A stretch of DNA of 64,000 nt from Algoriphagus antarcticus (GCF_002150685.1 NZ_MSSW01000042.1:1-64000); one strand, 5' to 3'. Counted from the first letter of the stretch, positions 29,030 to 37,439 are shown. The notes: generated by a model from the sequence alone, not told the origin. Numbers and translations are program-made.

Positions 29030-29611
29030 TTATAGATTTATCAAAAACATCAAAAGCAGCGGAAGGAATTCCGCGAGTTCAAACCGCAGCGTCTTCAGTG
29101 CTTTCCCCATGTGAGCTTCCACCGTTTTGATGGAGATTCCCAATCGATTGGCTATTTCCTGATATTTCAGTTCCTCAAACCTGCTGAGATTAAACACCAT
29201 TCGGCATTTCTCAGGCAGTTTTTCCAGCGCCAATTGGAAGCGCTCATACAATTCATTTTCTTGGCCGCTGATCGGCTCCCCAACTTCCTCGGGCTTGCCC
29301 TGAGTCATTTCGTAATGCGCATGTTCCCAATGCTTTCGTTTCACTTGTTGATGCTTGATGTGGTTCAGACTGTCATGGTACACAGCTCGGTAGAGGTAAG
29401 CCTTTAGCGAACTGCTGATTTCAATGGTTTCTCGTTTTTCCCAAAGTTTGAGAAATACGCTCTGTACGATTTCTTCTGCTGTTTCCGACTCCTTCAAAAT
29501 CGCCATTGCATAGGCATGCAAAGCCTTGAAATATGTCTTGAACACGACTTCGAATGACTGTTCATCGACCAGCGTGAGCGTATTTGACGGATGTGATAGT
29601 TTCTCTGTCAC
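29030..29611 (-). CDS. ECF RNA polymerase sigma-70 factor
   Basis: A 193-residue sigma factor with region 2 (FKTYFKALHAYAMAILKESETAEEIVQSVFLKLWEK) and a region 4 helix-turn-helix (FEELKYQEIANRLGISIKTVEAHMGKAL). Its length and hydrophobic C-terminal tail (LPLLLMFLINL) match the Bacteroidota FecI-like family. It lies between the LA_2272-type gene upstream and fecR downstream. It likely activates this locus and perhaps itself. Confidence 0.92.
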   Translation of the reverse strand: MTEKLSHPSNTLTLVDEQSFEVVFKTYFKALHAYAMAILKESETAEEIVQSVFLKLWEKRETIEISSSLKAYLYRAVYHDSLNHIKHQQVKRKHWEHAHYEMTQGKPEEVGEPISGQENELYERFQLALEKLPEKCRMVFNLSRFEELKYQEIANRLGISIKTVEAHMGKALKTLRFELAEFLPLLLMFLINL

Positions 29612-29730
29612 TTGCGATTCTTTGATGCTTTCAGTGATATGACAAGTTGAACTGGCTTTACCCTTAGCGGGGTTGGTAAAAATATGGGTTTATTGGTAAT
29701 TGTGATTATTGTCAGGTGTTTGGTGTCGGG

Positions 29731-29755
29731 TGACCGATGTTAGTTGCATCGGTCA
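29731..29755. terminator. Hairpin between the LA_2272-type gene and the sigma gene
   Basis: TGACCGATG-TTAGTTG-CATCGGTCA is a perfect 9-bp stem, just downstream of the minus-strand stop at 29765. There is no T-run, so termination is possible but not certain. Confidence 0.45.
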
Positions 29756-29764
29756 TATCACCAT

Positions 29765-30982
29765 TTATTGGTAGAACCTCACATTCAAACCAACCGTAAA
29801 TCCCAACAGTACCGCTTGCTGATTTTCTCGATTCGTCTTGTCCCAAATTGTCAAGCCCGAATGATCCATCATATTCCAGTCTTCTGAATACACGTAGGAA
29901 ATACTTGGCCCTGCGAAAAGATGAATACTTTGGGAGATATTCAGGGCAGGCAGTAATTGGAAGCTGAATTTTGCGAAATCATTGTCCTTAAAATCCGTCA
30001 GATATTTGCTTACTCCTTCCAAGTCTAGGCGAAAGTGTTTGCTTTCCACCAAATTCAAACCTAAACCTGCTTCAAATCCATATTTCAGGTCTTTAATTTC
30101 AAAGTTTGTTCCCAAGCCAAAAATCCCATAAATCCGCTTTCCGCCCGAGCGAAAAGTTAGAAAGGAGTTGAAGTTTTCATCCATAGAAACACCTATTCTA
30201 TGCTCACCGTTTTTCACAATGTTGATCAAGCCAATCGTATAATCACTGCTGTCTGCAATATTGATCAGGCCGATTTGCATGCCTTTGACTTTTTTAGCTC
30301 TATTCACCAGCCCTGCGATCTGAATTCCCTCGACATTTGCTGCTACGTTTGAGATTCCTGAAATCTGGATTCCACTCACATTCTTGGCTAATGAGGCAAT
30401 TCCTGAGATTTGTGCCCCATCTATTTCAGGTGAAATGCTAGCAATTCCCGACACTTGCAAGCCAGTTACAGACTTAGAAATACTTGAAATTCCAGAACCT
30501 TGAATCCCATCAATTTTCTCAGCAATATTTGAGATTCCAGCTAGCTGGGCTCCATCTACAAGCTTAGCGGTATTGAAGATGCCCGAAGCCTGAAAAGCAG
30601 AATTCCCTAAGTTTATATTGCTGATGCCTGCAATCTGGGCGGCTTGAGTGGCATCTGAACTTTGATTGAGAATGCCTGCAACCTGTAGACCTATTACATT
30701 ACCGGAGACATTGTTCCAGAGCCCAGAGATCTGTGCGCCTCGCACATCGCCTTTGACCATTCCCGCCAAACCGTAGATCGCAGCGCCAGTTTCTCCTCCG
30801 GACAATCCCGTAAGTACATGAAGGCTAAAGTTGTTGGTATAATCAGCTGCCTCTGTTCCATGCGTGGAAATAGGGTAGAAGACCCCTACATGAGCGGGGC
30901 TTTTTTCTTGAGCATATGAGATTGATATGAAAGTGAAAAACAAAAATGATAATAGGGCGAGTTTTAGTTGGAGAGTTTTCAT
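29765..30982 (-). CDS. LA_2272-type surface repeat protein, paralogue
   Basis: A 405-residue protein with a signal peptide (ending SISYAQ). About ten repeats of 15-16 residues follow (LQVSGIASISPEIDG, AQISGIASLAKNVSG, IQISGISNVAANVEG, IQIAGLVNRAKKVKG). A C-terminal section shares its order with the STN-repeat gene (GLINIVKNGEHRIG, FRSGGKRIYGIFG, LFAGPSISYVY). It therefore equals the C-terminal half of the STN fusion without the STN and regulatory domains. The regular x-Q-x-x-G-I strands suggest a beta-solenoid or barrel at the cell surface. It lies just upstream of the sigma gene. Function is unknown. Confidence 0.75.
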   Translation of the reverse strand: MKTLQLKLALLSFLFFTFISISYAQEKSPAHVGVFYPISTHGTEAADYTNNFSLHVLTGLSGGETGAAIYGLAGMVKGDVRGAQISGLWNNVSGNVIGLQVAGILNQSSDATQAAQIAGISNINLGNSAFQASGIFNTAKLVDGAQLAGISNIAEKIDGIQGSGISSISKSVTGLQVSGIASISPEIDGAQISGIASLAKNVSGIQISGISNVAANVEGIQIAGLVNRAKKVKGMQIGLINIADSSDYTIGLINIVKNGEHRIGVSMDENFNSFLTFRSGGKRIYGIFGLGTNFEIKDLKYGFEAGLGLNLVESKHFRLDLEGVSKYLTDFKDNDFAKFSFQLLPALNISQSIHLFAGPSISYVYSEDWNMMDHSGLTIWDKTNRENQQAVLLGFTVGLNVRFYQ

Positions 30983-31092
30983 TGAGGTGGGTTTTTAAAA
31001 CTAATCCAAAGTCAACGGTAGAAAAGTGCTTACTAGCGCGACATGGATTGGTGAAAATTTAATTATTAAGTTGTTGCTTTTGCTGTGGAGTT

Positions 31093-31323
31093 TCAATCAA
31101 TCAGCATAGCGATCAGTTGGGATGGTGCATCCACTGCGATTACTTTATGATCTTCGAGCTCCTTTTCAAGGGCATACTCCAATTCGAAAATCAATCCATT
31201 CAGGAAGATTTTATCCATTCTCAGATCGAATATGAAGTGATCGTGTTTTCGAGCTCCAGTCAATACGATTCCGTATTCGTTGAAGACTTGAGTGATTTTT
31301 CGGAGTTGGCTATATTTTCCCAT
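31093..31323 (-). CDS. Small protein with acyl-carrier-like pattern, no attachment serine
   Basis: A 76-residue protein with predicted helices and a middle block (DLRMDKIFLNGLIFELEYALEKELED) that resembles helix II of acyl carrier proteins. The position of the DSL phosphopantetheine serine reads LNG, so it could not be activated as a normal carrier. The end (APSQLIAMLID) also fits the last ACP helix. Resemblance is judged by eye and may be coincidental. It is monocistronic, between the surface-repeat gene and a repeat-rich spacer. Confidence 0.5.
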   Translation of the reverse strand: MGKYSQLRKITQVFNEYGIVLTGARKHDHFIFDLRMDKIFLNGLIFELEYALEKELEDHKVIAVDAPSQLIAMLID

Positions 31324-31718
31324 AAGCTATAATGACTTTTTTGTGAGGTCATATAGGTGACAGCTTTGAGCGGGATTACCCTTAGAGGGGAAGTAAAAAA
31401 TGTAAATATTTAAACCGCAAAGCACACTGAGTTTTTCGCGGAGACCCGCTAAGAAGCAGGAGAATGATTATATGAGGTACTTGAAGATAGCAATTTGCCA
31501 AGTTCCAATTTACAAAGGGGGCAAGGGGGATTTTCCAATCTGAAACTCAAATTAAAACTGAAAATTGTATTAGGAGGATACCACGTATTACTTTTTAGAG
31601 TTTGGTTAATTATCACAAAAATAAATCCCCCAAACCCCTTAAAAGGGGGAGTGCTCCTGTTCAATCATGAAGTTCGGATTAGGGGTGAACTGTGTTTTAG
31701 ATTAAAACTTAATATAAA
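31324..31718. other. Intergenic, repeat-rich region with no gene
   Basis: It holds the degenerate AACCGCAAAG motif at 31411-31452 and the inverted pair at 31513-31651. The short open frames here follow the repeats and resemble nothing. Confidence 0.5.
31513..31651. repeat. MITE-like inverted pair of AAAGGGGG-AAGGGGGATT ends
   Basis: CAAAGGGGGCAAGGGGGATT at 31513-31532 faces an inverted relative at 31623-31651 (AAATCCCCC...CCCCTT), enclosing ~90 AT-rich bases. A third, single copy lies at 52999-53020. The ends look like terminal inverted repeats of a small non-coding mobile element. Confidence 0.5.
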
Positions 31719-32996
31719 TTACAACCCAGAAGCTATTGATTTTAAGCCTCTTTCGTGAATCAGAGTTTCTCTTACTTTAAGACTTCTGAACGTTTGAATT
31801 GGATCAATCGCTCCACCTGATCTGCGGATAGCTTCAGCTAGAAGTGGACGAAGGTCTGTTCTATAGGCATCCTGCAAAATCTCCTGTGCGCCTGTTACAT
31901 CGTGAACTTCCTGAGCAGCGTCCAGAGATTTGGTGTCCACCAATAATGCCTGAGCGTACGCAAGTTTAATCGCTTGCACAGATTGAATCAGATCCTCCAT
32001 CGGGTCTTTTAGATTGTGACTTGCGTCTATCATCCATGAAAGTGGGGGATTTTTCGTTTCGCTAAAGCCTTTCACAAGTTCCTGAAAAATCAAGAATAGC
32101 TGATACGGTTTTACACTTCCAACTGTCAAATCATCATCTCCGTATTTTGAATCATTGAAGTGAAATCCGCCCAATTTTCCTTCCGTCATTAGGGTAGCCA
32201 CGATCTGCTCAATATTGGTATTCGGAAGATGATGCCCAAGATCCACTAAAGTGTATGCCTTCTTACCAAGCTTATTTGCCAATAAAAATGACGTTCCCCA
32301 ATCTTGAATCACTGTACTATAAAAATGCGGCTCATAAGGTTTGTACTCAATAAGCAGTTTCCAGTCTTCAGGCACAGCTTTGTAGATTTCCTGTAGCGAT
32401 AAGTGGGTGTTTTCCAGCGCTTTTCTCAAACTATGCTGACCTGGGAAACTACTGCCATCAGCCAACCAAACGGTGAGTGCTTTGGAACCTAATTTCTCCC
32501 CAATCTCAATTACCTGTTTGTTATGCTCGACAGCCAACTCACGAACCGCAGCTTCAGAATTGGCCAAAGAACCGAATTTATAGCTATGCGCTTGATTGGT
32601 TTGGTCCTGGAAAGTATTGGAATTCACTGCATCGAAGCAGATTCCTACCTCCGCTGCACTGTCCTTGATTGCTTGATAATCGCTTGGAATATCCCATGGA
32701 ATATGGAGAGAAACGGCACTGCTGGATTGATTGAGGTCATGAAGTATTCCTACATCCTGAATTTTTTGGATCAAAGTGGCAGGTTCTCCACCACCAGAGA
32801 ATCTCCCAAAGCGTGTTCCGCCTGTTCCTAGAGCCCAACTTGGAATGGCAATTTGCAAAGCTTGAAGCTTGGAAATTAGTTCTTCTACATTGTTTCCTTT
32901 TTTAGCCAGGCTTTCCGCAAGGAACTCGAAGCTTCTTGTATGCTCAGCGCTTTGAGGTTTATTTTGATCGTTTATTTGGTCGAGAGTAAGTTTCAT
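31719..32996 (-). CDS. rhaI: L-rhamnose isomerase (RhaI type)
   Basis: A 425-residue TIM-barrel isomerase interconverting L-rhamnose and L-rhamnulose. The sequence matches the Pseudomonas stutzeri-type enzyme: IPSWALGTGGTRFGRF at the start, SLHIPWD, the metal-binding block LIEYKPYEPHFY, LVDLGHHLPNTNIEQI and GGFHFNDSKYGDDDLTVGS. It belongs to a minus-strand cluster with a small membrane protein, an NCS1-type transporter and rhamnose mutarotase; the kinase and aldolase are not in the window. Confidence 0.88.
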   Translation of the reverse strand: MKLTLDQINDQNKPQSAEHTRSFEFLAESLAKKGNNVEELISKLQALQIAIPSWALGTGGTRFGRFSGGGEPATLIQKIQDVGILHDLNQSSSAVSLHIPWDIPSDYQAIKDSAAEVGICFDAVNSNTFQDQTNQAHSYKFGSLANSEAAVRELAVEHNKQVIEIGEKLGSKALTVWLADGSSFPGQHSLRKALENTHLSLQEIYKAVPEDWKLLIEYKPYEPHFYSTVIQDWGTSFLLANKLGKKAYTLVDLGHHLPNTNIEQIVATLMTEGKLGGFHFNDSKYGDDDLTVGSVKPYQLFLIFQELVKGFSETKNPPLSWMIDASHNLKDPMEDLIQSVQAIKLAYAQALLVDTKSLDAAQEVHDVTGAQEILQDAYRTDLRPLLAEAIRRSGGAIDPIQTFRSLKVRETLIHERGLKSIASGL

Positions 32997-33008
32997 AGTT
33001 GTATTATT

Positions 33009-33048
33009 TTAACCGCAAAGGGCACAAAGGTCATGCAAAGGGCGCAGT
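33009..33048. repeat. Degenerate AACCGCAAAGG motif upstream of rhaI
   Basis: AACCGCAAAGGGCACAAAGG then TCATGCAAAGGGCGCAG; related to the motifs at 25390 and 31411. Confidence 0.4.
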
Positions 33049-33108
33049 ATTTTTTTTGATAATTGTATTTTCCATGCGTCTCCAGAAGCTGGACTTAACG
33101 AAAGCTAG

Positions 33109-33306
33109 CTAGATGACTTCTTCCTCTTCCTCTTCTGACTTGTTCATCCAAAAGGAAGCCGTCCCAAACCAGACTACCGTGCCAATTAGCATTAGCGTTT
33201 TAGATAGATTTGGTTCGATATATCCCCAAAATACAAGGAATGCTGGAACAAGTGTAAGTGCTAAAGCAGCGAAGGATATTATTTTAAGTATAGTTGCCAC
33301 AATCAA
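33109..33306 (-). CDS. Small membrane protein, TTG start, in rhamnose cluster
   Basis: A 65-residue protein with two hydrophobic helices (IISFAALALTLVPAFLVFWGYI and LMLIGTVVWFGTASFWM) and an acidic tail (KSEEEEEEVI). The larger frame beginning at 33474 lies inside the transporter gene and is not credible. A TTG at 33306 overlaps the transporter stop as TTGA, in the manner of translationally coupled ATGA pairs (a GTG at 33300 is the alternative). It may be an accessory subunit of the transporter; no known family. Confidence 0.55.
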   Translation of the reverse strand: MIVATILKIISFAALALTLVPAFLVFWGYIEPNLSKTLMLIGTVVWFGTASFWMNKSEEEEEEVI

Positions 33307-34727
33307 TAAGTTAAAGGAATAGTAGGAGAGACGTTTGTGACTTTCTTCTGAATAGCTTTTGAAGCAAGCAAGTATACGAACACTGCTACAAACCAACCCG
33401 GAAGTCCAAGGAAGAAGATTTCTATTCCACCATAAATATTCAATCCTAAGCAGAAGATAAGAGATATACCCCAAGTGATTCCGACTGCTGGATTGAAGTG
33501 GGAGTTGGTCAATTCAGCATAATTGCTGGCAAGTCCCATTTTTGGAAGCACAAATACATCCAAGAATATCACTGCGCCAAGTGGCATTAAGATCAATCCG
33601 TAAAGGGCAACGAATTCCAGCAACTGCATCACCAAAGCTGGGAAGCAAGCGGCGATAGTTGTCACTAAGCCAACGAAGAGTGTTACTTTCCAAGTTTTCC
33701 ATTTCGGGTTGATGGATTGAATCGCAAGTCCTGCTCGATAAAGGGTAGGATTAGCAGTAGTCCATCCAGCGATCACCACACAAACTGCACCTGCTATGCC
33801 AGCTGCCTCGTAAGCAATAGGACCTGGAGCAAAAACCAAACTTCCTTTTGACTCGATAAGAAACAATGAATACAAAATACCTGAAGCCATCCAAGCGATA
33901 AAATGCCCTAAGAACATTCCAGTGGCAGATGAAAATCCGTACGTCCATTTCTTTGCATAACGGAGGAGCGACAAGTCAGCCATTCCGATGTGCATGCCCA
34001 TATTACAAAACCAGGCAAAGAACATGATGTGCCAGAAAGTGAATTTGCTTTGACCTTCAAGTGGTACGCCATTCCAAATAGTCGTTTCGGCCACTGGCCA
34101 AAAATCAGAAAATGAGTTGATTCCCAGTCTAGGCAAAACTCCCACTGCTGCAGCGATAAAGATCATAATCATCCATGGCGCAGCGATATTGGCAAATTTT
34201 GAGATGACATTGAAACCGAACATAGCCACAACCGTAGTGATAGCTCCGATGCCAAATACGGTTATTATCCAACCAACGCTATTCGGATAGACATCAGTTA
34301 GCGAAGGCATTTGCAGATTGAAAGGTATTCCGACGGCAGTAGCAGAAACGGCGATCATGGAGCCTGCAAGGAAGCAGAAGAGTGCTGCATTTACTACGTT
34401 ATAGACTAGCGTAAATCGATTGCCAGCTATTTTCTCCAATTGATAATAGAGTGTTGTTCTTGTCTTAACTGCAACTTTTCCAGTTAAAAATGCCCAGCTA
34501 AGAACAGCGAGAATATTCCCGACAATCAATCCGCTCACCAAATCTCCAGCTGAAGCACCATGAGCGACGAAAAGTGGCCCCAACACAAACTCAGTTCCTG
34601 CAGTATGTTCGCCTGCATAAGTACCGATAAAGCTTTTCCAGCCTTTTAGTTTGTTTTTGGGGATAGGAGTTCGCTCGTATTCATTGACAGCTTCGAGCCG
34701 CTGTTTTAGATTTTGGGTTGATGACAT
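33303..34727 (-). CDS. NCS1/cytosine-permease-type transporter, possible rhamnose carrier
   Basis: A 474-residue protein with about 12 hydrophobic helices and the N-terminal cytosolic start (NKLKGWKSFIGTYAGEHTAGTEFVLGP) typical of purine-cytosine permease-like (NCS1) carriers. By family it would move a nucleobase or related compound with Na+ or H+. It sits between rhaM and rhaI and no other sugar transporter is present, so it may carry L-rhamnose or a precursor. That assignment rests on context alone. Confidence 0.7.
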   Translation of the reverse strand: MSSTQNLKQRLEAVNEYERTPIPKNKLKGWKSFIGTYAGEHTAGTEFVLGPLFVAHGASAGDLVSGLIVGNILAVLSWAFLTGKVAVKTRTTLYYQLEKIAGNRFTLVYNVVNAALFCFLAGSMIAVSATAVGIPFNLQMPSLTDVYPNSVGWIITVFGIGAITTVVAMFGFNVISKFANIAAPWMIMIFIAAAVGVLPRLGINSFSDFWPVAETTIWNGVPLEGQSKFTFWHIMFFAWFCNMGMHIGMADLSLLRYAKKWTYGFSSATGMFLGHFIAWMASGILYSLFLIESKGSLVFAPGPIAYEAAGIAGAVCVVIAGWTTANPTLYRAGLAIQSINPKWKTWKVTLFVGLVTTIAACFPALVMQLLEFVALYGLILMPLGAVIFLDVFVLPKMGLASNYAELTNSHFNPAVGITWGISLIFCLGLNIYGGIEIFFLGLPGWFVAVFVYLLASKAIQKKVTNVSPTIPLTY

Positions 34728-34887
34728 AGGTTTTCTTTTTGGGCTTGAGGTTCAAATTAGGCTAGGAGATGCTCTCATGTATCCTGTACTATATGGGTAG
34801 GAATTGACCAATAATTTTCTGTTTGCCCAGATTAATTTGTACCATATAAAAATCCTTATACTTAGGCACAAAGCATAGGGCCTTAAG

Positions 34888-35205
34888 TTATTGGAGGTCG
34901 AACACGTTGGGAAGATCGACTGAAACAGGAGAGTTGTCTGGATTGGTTTCCATGATATCTGCCATGTGTTTCCACCAGCGTTGAACGATCTCAGTACTCC
35001 CAAGATCCTGAGAATTTGCATCCCCTTCGATTATTTGAAATGCAAAAAGACTGCAAGTTTCTTTATCCAAAAATATCTGATAATCAATGATTCCGGTTTC
35101 TTTGAGTAAAGTAACCAGTTCAGGCCAAATCTCACGATGTCTTCTTTCGTACTCTCCTTCAAAACCAGGAATCAGCTTCATGCGAAAGGCTAGTTTTTGA
35201 GGCAT
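34888..35205 (-). CDS. rhaM: L-rhamnose mutarotase
   Basis: A 105-residue dimeric ferredoxin-like-fold enzyme that interconverts alpha and beta anomers of L-rhamnose. Motifs are KLIPGFEGEYERRHREIWPEL, with the catalytic His/Tyr region, and EIVQRWWKHMADIM near the C-terminus, both hallmarks of RhaM. It is first in the rhamnose cluster on the minus strand. Confidence 0.9.
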   Translation of the reverse strand: MPQKLAFRMKLIPGFEGEYERRHREIWPELVTLLKETGIIDYQIFLDKETCSLFAFQIIEGDANSQDLGSTEIVQRWWKHMADIMETNPDNSPVSVDLPNVFDLQ

Positions 35206-35671
35206 TTTGGGATAGTTTATTTGGTTTAAATAATAGTGAGACTAGAAAAGCAAGATACTTATCTATTCATATATCTGGAATTGAGACATTAGTCAATTTT
35301 TTGTATGCACAAGCGGAATGGAAGACTTATAATATTCGATAATCTAAATAATTATTTCAGTCAAAAAAGATCCGAAGGATTGAAACCATTCTTAACCCTC
35401 GGCAAAGCCGGGGGTGAAGCAAATGTTATCAATATTTAAGCCCTGAAAGGGCGAAACTATGAAGTTCCACCCCTTCAGGGCTTTGATTATTCATTTTTTA
35501 ATGGTTAAGCTCCTTCAGACCTAGTTTGGATATCAATGTAATGTCTTAATTTTTATGATTATACCATTATCCACTAAACTATGTTATGCTTGAATGCCAA
35601 TATTTGATTAAAATACACGATTTAAAACTAAGTTATTCTTTCTTAATTGTCTTTAAATTCTATCCTAATCT
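35206..35671. other. Intergenic region upstream of rhaM with REP-like hairpins
   Basis: The upstream region of rhaM and downstream region of the flavoprotein gene. It carries the two hairpins listed separately; the rest is AT-rich with nothing recognisable. Confidence 0.5.
35394..35482. repeat. REP-like paired hairpins
   Basis: CTCGGC-AAA-GCCGGG is one hairpin near 35398-35412. AGCCCTGAA (35439-35447) pairs with TTCAGGGCT (35474-35482) as a second. AGCCCTGAAAGGGCG-type units recur as intergenic repeats in many Bacteroidota. They may also end the flavoprotein transcript. Confidence 0.5.
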
Positions 35672-36745
35672 TTAAAAAGGAAATATCAATAGCGCATGTT
35701 GGCCTACTGTATTGAAATCCCGCCAAACACGATTGAGTTCGGTATGTGTTTTCGCAGCTTCCAAACCTGAGAATGGATAAAGCTTCCCATTTATTTCACG
35801 GCAATTTTGCGTTAGCTTACGACTGATTTTGCTGATTTTATTTAAATGAGAGTCTGAGATTCTGCCATTTTCTTCCAGTTCTGCCCATGAAGAATTTACT
35901 TGATGATAGAACTCATCCCGAAGCTTCTGAAGTTTTCTATTCTGCTTGCTCAGTAGTTCTTGGAAATAATTAAGGTGCTTTTTATCGTATTTTCTGTACT
36001 CATGTCGTTTCCAGAAAGACTGCTCGATCAACTCTATTAGGTGAGTAGAAATCCCCAGAATATTTGCCGCTAGTGTAGCTTCCGCAAATTGCAGGAATGG
36101 ATACTGATAAACTGGCGCGGTCAATTGAGCTTTTTTGGGGAGGATTTCAAAGCAACGGTTTAACGGAACACTTATATTTTTGCAGCGAAAAGCATGACTT
36201 CCAGTTGCGATCATTCCCATGTAATTCCAGCCATCCAGAATCTCCACATCTTTTCTGTCCAGCACAAATGCCTTGATCACGGGCTTTCCTTTTTTATCCA
36301 AAAGTGCCTTTCCATCCTCCAAAATCTCACAGTTGGCAGTAAGATGCGTGGCATGCAAAGCTCCAGATGCATAGGTCCAACTTCCTGAGATCAGGTAGGT
36401 TTCTCCAATTTTATCTGCTTTTCCACCCACAAATCCACTTCCGGCCAGACATAGTTTTTCGTCAGGAAAAATATCTTTTCGTAGTGACTTGTCCATAAAA
36501 CCAACAAACCAAGCTGCACCGGCGCATAGCGTCACAGTCCAGCCCAAACTTCCGTCAAGCTTCGCTAATTTCTCCTCAATCTCTAATGCTTCGGGTAAGG
36601 TGCATCCCAGTCCTCCCAAATCGGTTGGTACAAAAAGCTTGAACAATTTTTCAGAATAAACCTCAGACAACCATTCATCTGGAAGGCATCCAAGTTCTTC
36701 TGCCTTGGTGGCTAGTTCGTGACTAAACAGTTTTGAGTTTTTCAT
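35672..36745 (-). CDS. Acyl-CoA-dehydrogenase-fold flavoprotein in a TPP-riboswitch operon
   Basis: A 357-residue protein of the acyl-CoA dehydrogenase/flavin monooxygenase superfamily. The N-terminal block LPDEWLSEVYSEKLFKLFVPTDLGGLG is typical, followed by the middle beta-domain FAGSWTYASGALHATH-like region (seen as ISGSWTYASGALHATH). The C-terminal helices differ from true dehydrogenases and I see no catalytic Glu. DszC/HpaB-like monooxygenases and thiamine-related flavoproteins share this layout. It starts 16 bases after the PnuC-family gene, which is under a TPP riboswitch, so a role in thiamine or pyrimidine salvage is inferred. Confidence 0.65.
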   Translation of the reverse strand: MKNSKLFSHELATKAEELGCLPDEWLSEVYSEKLFKLFVPTDLGGLGCTLPEALEIEEKLAKLDGSLGWTVTLCAGAAWFVGFMDKSLRKDIFPDEKLCLAGSGFVGGKADKIGETYLISGSWTYASGALHATHLTANCEILEDGKALLDKKGKPVIKAFVLDRKDVEILDGWNYMGMIATGSHAFRCKNISVPLNRCFEILPKKAQLTAPVYQYPFLQFAEATLAANILGISTHLIELIEQSFWKRHEYRKYDKKHLNYFQELLSKQNRKLQKLRDEFYHQVNSSWAELEENGRISDSHLNKISKISRKLTQNCREINGKLYPFSGLEAAKTHTELNRVWRDFNTVGQHALLIFPF

Positions 36746-36761
36746 CTGTTTTTTTTATTTT

Positions 36762-37439
36762 TTAATGGTCAGATGGAATCTCGCAGGACTTATAATCATC
36801 CAATGTGTGACGCTTAGAGTCATGCTCGATTTCATGGGGTTGGTCTAGTTCTTTTTTCCAGTCGAAATAGGCGAAAATTGCTACGACGAAAAGGAAAATG
36901 GTAAGGAATGAGATTAGAATCAGTTGCTTGTGAAAGAGCAAGGGGATAGCTACAAGGTTGGATACGTTCAGCCAAATCCAGTTTTCTAGCTTTCTTTTCG
37001 CCAAAAGCCACATGCCTGCCCAAGCTGTAGAGGATACAAAAGCATCAACTATCGGGACATCAGAATCGGTGAAAGTGGTGAGCATGAAATAGAGAAATGC
37101 CCAGCCGCCAAGAGCAATTGCCCAGGTGATTTTCTGCTCACTCTGAGTGCTTCTTGTGATTTGGGATGCTCCACTTGCAGAACGATTTTTCCATAATGCC
37201 CAGCCATAAATGCTCATCACCAAGTAGTAGGCATGAAGCAAAGTTTCAGCGTAAAGTTTGGCATCCACCAGCAAGAAACCAGAACACAAAATGCCGATGA
37301 TGCCTGCGGGATAGAGCAGAACATTGTTTTTACGAGCTAGTAGCACTTCGGTGACACCAAAACTCACTGCGATCCATTCCAGCAAACTGGTGGCTTTGAT
37401 CTGCTCGGCGAACAGACTCAGGTCAATAAATAATAACAT
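36762..37439 (-). CDS. pnuT: PnuC-family transporter, probable thiamine uptake (PnuT)
   Basis: A 225-residue, ~7-helix membrane protein with the PnuC signatures LLYPAGIIGILC, YYLVMSIYGWALWKNR and NWIWLNVSNLVAIPL. PnuC transports nicotinamide riboside, but PnuT homologues carry thiamine. The TPP riboswitch just upstream (about 48 bases) decides for thiamine. The C-terminus has an unusual charged tail (QPHEIEHDSKRH). Confidence 0.8.
   Translation of the reverse strand: MLLFIDLSLFAEQIKATSLLEWIAVSFGVTEVLLARKNNVLLYPAGIIGILCSGFLLVDAKLYAETLLHAYYLVMSIYGWALWKNRSASGASQITRSTQSEQKITWAIALGGWAFLYFMLTTFTDSDVPIVDAFVSSTAWAGMWLLAKRKLENWIWLNVSNLVAIPLLFHKQLILISFLTIFLFVVAIFAYFDWKKELDQPHEIEHDSKRHTLDDYKSCEIPSDH

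Noticed and set aside
26173..30982. Pentapeptide-repeat proteins
   Set aside because: The period is 15-16 residues with a G-I-x-N core, not the A(D/N)LxX five-residue pattern.
31495..31758. 87-residue open frame across the G-rich inverted repeats
   Set aside because: Composition follows the repeats (GGG/CCC runs, Lys-Leu tracts) and it runs antisense into rhaI.
33307..33474. Upstream extension of the small membrane protein
   Set aside because: It would lie inside the NCS1-type transporter gene in another frame; the TTG start at 33306 fits better.
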